From DATENM01 sp045807765 (GTDB lineage: Bacteria > Acidobacteriota > Blastocatellia > UBA7656), in the NCBI GenBank assembly GCA_045807765.1, contig JBJMGU010000112.1, positions 1-31,276 on the forward strand: a DNA stretch of 31,276 bases, written 5' to 3'. Of this stretch, positions 25,544 through 31,276 are shown one piece after another. Position numbers and translations under genes: made by a program. Below the pieces are notes generated by a model. The model did no database searches and was not told the DNA's origin. It worked only from the letters and a program-made list of their open reading frames with translations. Positions within the stretch are counted from its first letter, which is position 1. Every line of letters starts with the position of its first letter.

Positions 25544-26164
25544 ATGGCTAAAGAGGGTATTCCTTACATCATTCTATTTATTGTGCCGGCAGCCATCTTT
25601 GCATGGCTCGGCTGGTGGATCGCCGCGGCGCTGTGTCTGGCTCTGACCGCGTTCATGGCGTTCTTCTTCCGCGACCCGCAACGCGATTGCCCGGTTGACG
25701 ACCGGCTGATTATTTCGCCCGCCGATGGGCGCGTCGTCGTCGTCGCGCCGGTCGAACCCAACAGAGCCGATTCGCCGACGCAGATTTCGATCTTTCTATC
25801 GCCGATGGATGTCCATATCAACCGTTCGCCAATTGCCGGCGAGATCGTCGAAGCGGTGTATAAGCCGGGCGCTTTTCACGTCGCCTCGCGCGACATCGCC
25901 TCAGTTGAAAACGAGCAGAACGCCCTGACGATTCGTGGCCGGTTGGTGACGATTGGCGTGCGGCAGATTGCCGGCCTGCTGGCACGGCGCGTCGTGCTGT
26001 GGAAGCAGCAAGGCGACCGCGTGCAGCTCGGCGAGCGCATCGGTTTGATGAAGTTCAGCTCGCGCATGGATGTCATTGTGCCGCACCTAGTCGAAATCCT
26101 GGTGCGCCCCGGCGAGCGCGTTCGCGGCGGCATCACGGTGCTGGCTCGCGTACGCTGCGAGTAG
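25544..26164 (+). CDS. psd: Phosphatidylserine decarboxylase (short form)
   Basis: This proenzyme of the short, pyruvoyl-dependent phosphatidylserine decarboxylase family has 206 residues. It makes phosphatidylethanolamine from phosphatidylserine at the membrane. Two hydrophobic segments span residues 7-42. The catalytic Asp61 in SPADG and His91 in MDVHINRSP are present. The self-cleavage site is at 171-174: FSSR replaces the usual FGSR, so the pyruvoyl residue would be Ser173, preceded by Ser instead of Gly. The glycine-to-serine change is conservative but should be tested. pssA follows 126 bp downstream, so the substrate is made by the neighbour. The ribosome site is weak (only AGAAATC before the ATG). 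An archaetidylserine or other phospholipid decarboxylase is the only realistic alternative. Confidence 0.92.
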   Translation: MAKEGIPYIILFIVPAAIFAWLGWWIAAALCLALTAFMAFFFRDPQRDCPVDDRLIISPADGRVVVVAPVEPNRADSPTQISIFLSPMDVHINRSPIAGEIVEAVYKPGAFHVASRDIASVENEQNALTIRGRLVTIGVRQIAGLLARRVVLWKQQGDRVQLGERIGLMKFSSRMDVIVPHLVEILVRPGERVRGGITVLARVRCE

Positions 26165-26290
26165 CGCGCCGATTTGTCGGCGGCGACGAAAACACAGTAG
26201 TATGTTCTTGAGCCGGGCTGGCACGCCGCACGTCATGACGAATGATCGCCCGCGCTACGCACACCGCCGAGCGCGGCCAGGAGAACGCCA

Positions 26291-27271
26291 ATGGCTGATG
26301 AAAGACTCGCCCCGCCGACTGCGCCGCAGCGCCCCATGCGCCGCTCGCGCAAAGCCGTCTACGTCATTCCCAGCCTGTTGACGACGGCAAACATCTTCTG
26401 CGGTTTTTATTCGATCATGGAATCGCTCAGAGCCATTGCCGCAATGGGGCTGGGGACTTACGTGCCAGATAGCTTGGTCGACAGCTACTTCAACGTTTCT
26501 GGCCTGCCACAGGCCATGGAGCATTTCGACCGCGCGGCGATTACCATCGGCTTCGCGGCGTTGTTCGACTTGCTCGATGGCCGTGTGGCGCGCCTGACGA
26601 ACACGACCTCGGAGTTTGGCATCGAGCGGGATTCGATTGCTGATGTAGTGTCGTTCGGGCTGGCGCCGGCGGTGCTGGCTTTCGCCTGGGGTTATGGGCA
26701 GGTTCCCGAATTGCGTAACGTCGGCTGGGCGGCGTCGTTTCTCTTTTTAATTTGCGGCGCGCTGCGGCTGGCGCGCTTCAACGTGCAGGCGCGGCAGACA
26801 AAGCCGAATCAGCCGCCGAAGAATCCCAAAATAGACAAGAAAGCCTTCGTCGGTCTGCCCATTCCCTTCGGCGCGGCGATGATCGCTTCGCTGATTCACT
26901 TCGCGCCGCGGCCTGTGGCGTACGTGGATTTCGTCCGCCTGCCGCTGACCAGTCAGACGCTGCCGGTCAACGCCAGAGTGCTGGCGACCCTGTTTGCAGT
27001 GCTGGTCGTCGGATTGGCTTTTCTGATGGTTTCGACGCTGCGTTATTCGAGCTTCAAGAACGTCGGCACGCAGAACACCAACCCACGGGTGCTGATCCTG
27101 GCGCTGGCGCTCATCGGATTGGCGATCTGGTTCTACTCACGACCGACGCTGTTAATCGTTTCGACCATCTATGTCGCGCACGGCATCTTCGGCAAGCTCT
27201 GGTCGCTTGTCCGTGTGCGCCGCAGCGCCCCGCCTTCTGAAATGGAACTTGAACGAAAGCCGCACCCCTAG
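26291..27271 (+). CDS. pssA: CDP-diacylglycerol-serine O-phosphatidyltransferase
   Basis: This is an integral-membrane CDP-alcohol phosphatidyltransferase of 326 residues. It joins CDP-diacylglycerol and serine to give phosphatidylserine, the substrate of the psd product encoded just upstream. The full family signature D-G-x2-A-R-x8-G-x3-D-x3-D is at Asp96, Gly97, Ala100, Arg101, Gly110, Asp114 and Asp118. The start of helix 1 has PSLLTTANIFCGFYS, the usual PssA N-terminus. Compared with common PssA sequences, about 25 extra residues (roughly 47-75, rich in Leu, Ser and Tyr) lie between helix 1 and helix 2. About 45 polar residues after LQARQ-type region and a charged tail are also present. 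AGGAG is 8 nt before the ATG. Choline or glycerol-phosphate transferases share the motif, but the pairing with psd decides for serine. Confidence 0.92.
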   Translation: MADERLAPPTAPQRPMRRSRKAVYVIPSLLTTANIFCGFYSIMESLRAIAAMGLGTYVPDSLVDSYFNVSGLPQAMEHFDRAAITIGFAALFDLLDGRVARLTNTTSEFGIERDSIADVVSFGLAPAVLAFAWGYGQVPELRNVGWAASFLFLICGALRLARFNVQARQTKPNQPPKNPKIDKKAFVGLPIPFGAAMIASLIHFAPRPVAYVDFVRLPLTSQTLPVNARVLATLFAVLVVGLAFLMVSTLRYSSFKNVGTQNTNPRVLILALALIGLAIWFYSRPTLLIVSTIYVAHGIFGKLWSLVRVRRSAPPSEMELERKPHP

Positions 27272-27277
27272 AAAAAG

Positions 27278-27360
27278 CGACGCGGCGACGCGGTGAGGGA
27301 ATAATATTAAATCCTATCGCCGTGTTTCCCCATCGCCGCGTCGCCGCGTCGTGTTGTTTT
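27278..27360. terminator. Bidirectional terminator built from octamer repeats
   Basis: A perfect 16-bp inverted repeat (27278-27293 and 27336-27351, CGACGCGGCGACGCGG and its complement) lies between the convergent pssA and response-regulator genes. The + strand stem is followed by GTGTTGTTTT (27351-27360) and the - strand stem by CTTTTTC, so it can work in both directions. The right arm reads in octamers TCGCCGTG, TTTCCCCA, TCGCCGCG, TCGCCGCG, TCGTGTTG (27317-27356), which shows a tandem origin. Confidence 0.65.
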
Positions 27361-27731
27361 CAAATCGGCGCGTAGGTTTTGAGGACTTCAAGCAGCGCTT
27401 CAAGACCGAAGGGCTTGCTGAGAAAGACATTGGCGCCAGAATCCAAAGCCAGTTGGCGCTCGTCGTCGTGCGCCGAGCCGGATAGGAAAATGATCGGCAG
27501 GCGCGCGTCGAACTGACGCACCTGGCGGCATAAGTCAATGCCCGTGCAATCGGGCAGCGAGTTGTCCAGCAAGACTGCCGCCAGTTTGCTGCCGCGGATC
27601 AACTGCAAGGCAGCAGCACAGGTTCCCACCACTTCAAACCCATACCCCCACCCGCCAATCATGACACGCATCATTTCTTGCGTATCCACATCGTCTTCAA
27701 CGCACAAAATGATCGAAGGACTACTGGACAT
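27360..27731 (-). CDS. Single-domain response regulator (CheY-like)
   Basis: This 123-residue receiver domain has no output domain. The acidic pocket is Asp13/Asp14, the phosphorylation site Asp56 in LLDNSLP, the switch Ser84 in FLSGS and Lys106 in LSKPFG, all in place. The start at 27729-27731 has AGGAG 7 nt upstream; a longer frame to 27872 would cross the repeat and lacks a ribosome site. It likely works as a phosphorelay partner or by binding a target. No histidine kinase gene is visible. Its stop codon lies at the edge of the T-run of the bidirectional terminator, and a related repeat lies upstream, so the gene sits between two octamer-type elements. The nearest possible partner is the HD-domain gene upstream on the same strand. 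Confidence 0.92.
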   Translation of the reverse strand: MSSSPSIILCVEDDVDTQEMMRVMIGGWGYGFEVVGTCAAALQLIRGSKLAAVLLDNSLPDCTGIDLCRQVRQFDARLPIIFLSGSAHDDERQLALDSGANVFLSKPFGLEALLEVLKTYAPI

Positions 27732-27840
27732 GAGCAGTCTCCTATGTCGCTTTTCGCGAGGATGATTTACCACTGAGGGGGGAAGTTCTAGTCTAGCAAA
27801 AGAGGTCACACGCGCCAAGACAATGTGCGAGAAAGAGAGA

Positions 27841-27927
27841 CGCGGTGATACGAGACGATGGCTTGCAGACACGGCGAGATGGATTGCGGCTGCATCTTTC
27901 CCCGCGTCGCCGTGTCGCCGTGTCGCC
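27841..27927. repeat. Second octamer-iterated element
   Basis: The right arm (27901-27927) reads CCCGCG, then TCGCCGTG, TCGCCGTG, TCGCC, with the same 8-bp period as the element at 27317-27356. Its left partner (27841-27882) is a degenerate complement with ACGCGGTGATACG and ACACGGCGAGATGG. It overlaps the stop codon of the HD-domain gene. Confidence 0.5.
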
Positions 27928-29966
27928 TAACTCGCGGCGCGGTCGGCAACGATAATGTAGTTGCGCAATCCGCCGGCAACTTCGGTCAGGTCTTTTGAGT
28001 AGGTGGCGCGCACCGGGCGATGCTCTTGAATCAACTCGGTAATCTCGGCTACAGAAGCCAACCCGATCTCCTGATAGCTGATGGCCCAGGTGCGCAGGTG
28101 CAAGGCGGCGCGTAACAGGCGGTCAATCATCGCCAGGTAAGCGTGTTTCGATTGCGGCGCGCTCATCAGCCGGTCGAGGTCGGTCGCCTCTTGCGCGGCG
28201 TCTGCGCGCACCCAGACTTCGCGCCACTCGGAACGGGCTTCGGCCCCGGCTTGTGTGGTGTGTGCTGCCGGCAGGCTGAGATAGAGCAAATCGGCGCGTG
28301 CCTGGCGGATGAACGCTTCGGCGGGCATATTGGCGCTATGGCTCGCCGCATAGCTCGATGGCCCGGCGAGCGCCCGGCCTGCCAGCCGCCAGAAGACTGT
28401 GGTCAGCGGTCGCCTCAGCTCGCGCGTCTCATCGCTAAACGACAGCGCATAATCGCCGGTCATCAATCCCGTGGCGATGGCCTGAGCGCGGCACGCTTCC
28501 GAATCGAGCGATTCGATGTTGCGGCGCAGGTTGTCCATCCACCATGCATCTGTCTCGTTGAACCAGCGGCGCAATTCCGGGTTCGCCAAACGCACGCCCG
28601 GCACATAGACATCTTCGAGCAGGCGGGCGATCTGCTCTTCGTCGAGCGTCGTCCGCGATTCGAGCATGGCGCGCGCTACTGCCGCCGCCCAGGCGCGCGG
28701 GTCGTTGGCCAGAATCGCTTTGCCCCATGCTTTCAGGTAGAGGTCGAGCCGTGTCCAGCCGAAGAACGGAATGGCGACCGAGCGGAACTCGACCTGTCTT
28801 AAGACGCTCGCTTCAAAGCCGAGCAGCGATTTGCGGTTATAACTGCTCGAACGCCAGCCGTCCCATTTCGACGCCTGCTCGTCTTTGGCCTCGCGCCAGC
28901 GTCCGCCGGTCATCAGCCATTCGACCGGCGAGCGTTCGGTGACCGCTGGCTCGCTTGCGGCGGGCGAGGCGACCGGCAATTCGTCATTCAAAGCGGTGGG
29001 CGGCGCAGCTTCTTCGATTGCGACTTCGGGCGCGGTCACCTCTGCGGCGCGCGGCTCGTCGGGCGCGATGGCGGCGGCTTCGCCGGCATCTGTGGCGGCG
29101 CGTGCTTCCGGTTCAGCGGCAGACGTGGCATCGCTTACCGCTGAATCTTCACCCACAGGCATGACGGGCACGGCGTCGGCTGGTACTTGCGAAGGCGTCC
29201 AGGCATCGGACACGTTCGCGCCTGTTTGCCATGGCGAATCCGCGAGCGATTCGCCGGGCGTCGTTTCGATTGTTGGCGTCGGTGGCATCGGCGCAGGTTC
29301 AACGGGCGGGGCCGGCGGTAGAGAGATTTCCGAAGGCTCATCCGGCGCGGGCCCAGAGGTGGATGATAAGGTGGATGCTGTCGAGGCTTCGGCCTGCGCC
29401 TGAAGGTCGCCGAGCAGCGCCGCCAGCGCCTTGACGACATAAGGGTCGCATTCGATGCCGGCAGACGCTTTCAGCGTTTCCATCGCCTGCTCGGCGCTCA
29501 TCGCCGCGCGGTAAGGCCGGTCGCCGATCAGCGCGCAGTAAAGCTCGACGGCGCGCAACAGGCGCGCGCCGATGGGGATGTCTTCATAGGCCAGCATGTC
29601 TGGATAGCCGAGCCCGCACCACCATTCGTGATGCCAGCGCACCAGCAATTGCGCATGGCGTGTGGCCTCGCGCTTGGCCATCTGCTGCTCGCCAATGACC
29701 GCGTGCCGCCACAAATCCATGCGCTCTTCATAGTTAAGCAGGCCCGGTCGCGAGTGATAAGCCGGCGTCATCGCCAGCAAGCCGATGTCGTGCAGCAGCG
29801 CCGCTTCGGTAATGGCATGGGTATCTTGCGGCGTCAATCCGAAGCGCCGCGCCAATCGCGTCGCCAGCTCGGCCAGCAAACGCGCGTGCGGGTAGGTGTA
29901 TTTTTCGAAGGTGTCTATGCGGGTGCCGAGGTTATCTTCCTGCGCTTTGCCTTTCGCCGTCTCCAC
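27927..29966 (-). CDS. HD-GYP-like protein with long Ala/Pro/Glu linker and unknown C-domain
   Basis: This is a three-part protein of 679 residues. Residues 1-190 form an HD-GYP-type phosphohydrolase domain: His27 (YPHARLL), His59-Asp60 (HDIGL), His88 (RHAVIG) and HHEWWCGLGYP (112-122). Several catalytic-surround residues deviate from the consensus: HDIGK has Leu for Lys, HHERxDGxGYP has W and C, and the metal Asp near 141 is Glu (AVELYCAL). Cyclic-di-GMP hydrolysis is therefore doubtful, and a binding role is possible. Residues 190-345 are a low-complexity Ala/Pro/Glu/Ser linker. Residues 346-679 form a helical domain that I do not recognise, with many Trp and Arg residues. It starts with GTG (29964-29966) preceded by AAGGGGG. 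It lies upstream of a response regulator on the same strand; c-di-GMP or stress signalling is the likely field. Confidence 0.8.
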   Translation of the reverse strand: METAKGKAQEDNLGTRIDTFEKYTYPHARLLAELATRLARRFGLTPQDTHAITEAALLHDIGLLAMTPAYHSRPGLLNYEERMDLWRHAVIGEQQMAKREATRHAQLLVRWHHEWWCGLGYPDMLAYEDIPIGARLLRAVELYCALIGDRPYRAAMSAEQAMETLKASAGIECDPYVVKALAALLGDLQAQAEASTASTLSSTSGPAPDEPSEISLPPAPPVEPAPMPPTPTIETTPGESLADSPWQTGANVSDAWTPSQVPADAVPVMPVGEDSAVSDATSAAEPEARAATDAGEAAAIAPDEPRAAEVTAPEVAIEEAAPPTALNDELPVASPAASEPAVTERSPVEWLMTGGRWREAKDEQASKWDGWRSSSYNRKSLLGFEASVLRQVEFRSVAIPFFGWTRLDLYLKAWGKAILANDPRAWAAAVARAMLESRTTLDEEQIARLLEDVYVPGVRLANPELRRWFNETDAWWMDNLRRNIESLDSEACRAQAIATGLMTGDYALSFSDETRELRRPLTTVFWRLAGRALAGPSSYAASHSANMPAEAFIRQARADLLYLSLPAAHTTQAGAEARSEWREVWVRADAAQEATDLDRLMSAPQSKHAYLAMIDRLLRAALHLRTWAISYQEIGLASVAEITELIQEHRPVRATYSKDLTEVAGGLRNYIIVADRAAS

Positions 29967-30111
29967 ACTGCCCCCTTCAGGAATTAGGGACTAGAGCCCA
30001 GAGCAAGAGCTATGCTCTAGCCTCTATCCTCCACTCTCTGAGCTTTGAAGGTACAGCCTGCGGGCGTGTGCGTCAAGAAGCGCTTCATGGCGCAACGACA
30101 ATGGAAACGGT

Positions 30112-30294
30112 TTAGGCAGCCAGCTCGACGGCGACCTTGCGGCGCTCGCCGAAACAGTCTTCGCACCAGCCATAAAGGATGCCGTCAACCAGGTGATAAG
30201 CCACCGTGTCACTCTCGGCAACCAGATGGTGGCACTGCTTGCATTCCCACTTGCGGCAGGTGCCGCCCTTTGCTTGTTCGAATATCACAGCCAT
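30112..30294 (-). CDS. Small zinc-ribbon protein
   Basis: This is a 60-residue ORF with a clear metal-binding pattern: Cys13, CKQCHH (Cys18, Cys21) and CEDC (Cys44, Cys47), separated by 22 residues, so it probably binds one zinc. Codons show the GC-rich third positions of real genes here. There is no clear ribosome site before the ATG, and the function is unknown. It lies alone between the HD-domain gene and the helicase gene. A DNA- or protein-binding role is possible. Confidence 0.65.
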   Translation of the reverse strand: MAVIFEQAKGGTCRKWECKQCHHLVAESDTVAYHLVDGILYGWCEDCFGERRKVAVELAA

Positions 30295-30410
30295 TTAAAT
30301 TTGTTGGACGCTGCCGTCCACTCCCTTCTTCATTCGATCTGCGCTGATTAAATAGAGACATCAGCAGCGCATCTGATACAGCAAACGTCGCACTCCTGTC
30401 CCGGTTCCAC

Positions 30411-30458
30411 AATCAAGCGCCCGCCCGCGACTTTTCTTTTAACGCGGCGCGCTTGATT
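30411..30458. other. Inverted repeat in the spacer downstream of the helicase gene
   Basis: AATCAAGCGC (30411-30420) and GCGCTTGATT (30449-30458) are perfect 10-bp complements with a 28-nt loop. It could terminate the helicase transcript (- strand), but no T-run follows it in that direction. The rest of the 211-bp gap (30295-30505) shows nothing else. Confidence 0.4.
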
Positions 30459-30505
30459 AATTCTTGAATGAGACTTGAGCACGTCGGGCAGGCAAGCATT
30501 GCGCG

Positions 30506-31276
30506 TTAATTGATCAATTTCGGCGTGTCGTCGGGGCCTGCGTCGAGCGACTGTTCTTCGACCGACCAGACTTCAAACAACTCGCGCGGCACTTCGGTGA
30601 TGAAACGTGATGGCTTTTGAATCACCGTCTGTCGCGAATAATCGGTGACGACGAGCGGATAGCAAATGTACAGCTCGTCGCGCGCCCGCGTCACGGCGAC
30701 GTAGAACAATCGGCGCTCCTCTTCTTCGCTTTCGGGATCGCGCAACGAGCGCGCCGAAGGGAACTTGCCGTCCGCCGCCCAGATCAAAAAGACGACGCGC
30801 CATTCCAGCCCCTTCGCCTGATGAATCGAACTGAGAACGAGCCTTTCGTCTTCGTCGCCGCCTGAGACCACATCTTCGCCGGTCGTCCCTTGCGGCGCGC
30901 CGAAGCGCTCCGTATTGACCAGCGCCAGCTCGGACAGAAACTCTTCGGTCGAGCTGAAGCGTGCCGCGTAGTTCGACAATTGCCGCAAGTCTTCGGCGCG
31001 CAGGTCGCTGTTCTCGTAAGCGTTTTCGAGATGCTCTTCATAACCGCTCTGAAGAATCAGCGCGATCTGCTCTGCCGGACGGTTCAGATATTCGGGACTG
31101 ACGAGCTGGTCGATCAGCTTGACGAAAGCGTGCCAGCCGGCTGCCGAGCGCGGCTGCGCGTCGAAGTCTGCGCGGCGAATCAAGGCGAGCGGCTCCTGCG
31201 CGTAAGCGAGGCGTTCCCAGATGCGATTGGCCGTGGCATTGCCGACTTTCGGGATCAATTTCAAGACCCGCTTCCA
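30506..31276 (-). CDS. UvrD/PcrA-type superfamily 1 DNA helicase, C-terminal part
   Basis: The last 256 residues of an ATP-dependent 3'-5' DNA helicase are visible; the gene runs off the window edge, so the N-terminal half with Walker A is missing. Motif V is LSSIHQAKGLEWRVVFL, the usual site of DNA contact, and motif VI is EEERRLFYVAVTRAR, with the arginine needed for ATP hydrolysis. Just inside the window the frame has IPKVGNATANRIW, a helix-hairpin-helix-like segment seen in part of this family. The start of this gene lies outside the window; the frame has no stop to the edge. DNA repair or replication-fork work is the standard role. A RecB-like or other UvrD paralogue cannot be excluded from the fragment. 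The gene ends with an acidic tail. Confidence 0.9.
   Translation of the reverse strand, partial: WKRVLKLIPKVGNATANRIWERLAYAQEPLALIRRADFDAQPRSAAGWHAFVKLIDQLVSPEYLNRPAEQIALILQSGYEEHLENAYENSDLRAEDLRQLSNYAARFSSTEEFLSELALVNTERFGAPQGTTGEDVVSGGDEDERLVLSSIHQAKGLEWRVVFLIWAADGKFPSARSLRDPESEEEERRLFYVAVTRARDELYICYPLVVTDYSRQTVIQKPSRFITEVPRELFEVWSVEEQSLDAGPDDTPKLIN

Noticed and set aside
29991..30020. Inverted repeat CTAGAGC / GCTCTAG upstream of the HD-domain gene
   Set aside because: It is only 7 bp, with no promoter or terminator context to interpret it; it may be a 5'-UTR hairpin but there is no further support.

Overview
The window looks like a chromosomal segment of a GC-rich, Gram-negative soil or plant-litter bacterium. 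The best guess is Acidobacteriota (Blastocatellia-like). This is inferred from gene content: Tat-exported Gfo/Idh/MocA oxidoreductases, DUF6807/PmoA-type lipoproteins, sortilin/BNR-repeat proteins, secreted CocE and type B esterases, a short phosphatidylserine decarboxylase paired with pssA, and intergenic palindromes built from repeated octamers. No rRNA or other phylogenetic marker is present, so the assignment is tentative.

Region 1 (86-13881) is a carbohydrate (hexuronate or pectin-type) catabolic locus in three transcription units. The first, on the + strand (86-2668), encodes a KduD/gluconate-5-dehydrogenase-like SDR, 2-keto-3-deoxygluconate kinase (kdgK) and KDPG aldolase (eda), the final steps that turn keto-deoxy-gluconate into pyruvate and glyceraldehyde-3-phosphate. 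The second, on the - strand (8683 down to 2698), is a tight operon: MFS transporter, Old-Yellow-Enzyme-type flavin oxidoreductase, SDR, GH88 unsaturated glucuronyl/galacturonyl hydrolase and an exported alpha/beta hydrolase. The third, on the + strand (8894-13881), encodes an ExuT-like hexuronate transporter, a Tat-exported Gfo/Idh/MocA oxidoreductase, a DUF6807 lipoprotein and a Sec-exported sugar-isomerase-fold protein. Units two and three diverge from a 210-bp regulatory region. It holds a good promoter whose -10 box lies inside a perfect 8-5-8 palindrome, which is probably a repressor operator. No regulator gene is in the window.

Region 2 (13884-16426) encodes a Bor-like lipoprotein with two degenerate domain copies. 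Its 3' end overlaps the start of an aldonolactone-oxidase-type FAD enzyme by 14 nt. Upstream lies a long palindromic, MITE-like element.

Region 3 (16490-25014) is a four-gene - strand operon (CocE/NonD hydrolase, MNT-type nucleotidyltransferase, amidohydrolase, sortilin/BNR-repeat protein), divergent from a secreted type B carboxylesterase.

Region 4 (25175-31276) is more housekeeping in character: a DUF465/YdcH protein, psd and pssA (phosphatidylethanolamine synthesis), a single-domain response regulator, a large degenerate HD-GYP protein, a 60-residue zinc-ribbon protein and the 3' part of a UvrD/PcrA-type helicase cut by the window edge. Octamer-iterated palindromes flank the response regulator, and a similar element lies in the GH88 operon.

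The most interesting candidate system is region 1. It couples unsaturated-uronate hydrolysis and the KDG pathway to an exported oxidoreductive module (Gfo/Idh, DUF6807, AP-endonuclease-2-fold TIM barrel) and a cytoplasmic ene-reductase. This arrangement is compatible with cleavage of uronate-containing glycosides by oxidation and elimination; that reading is an inference.
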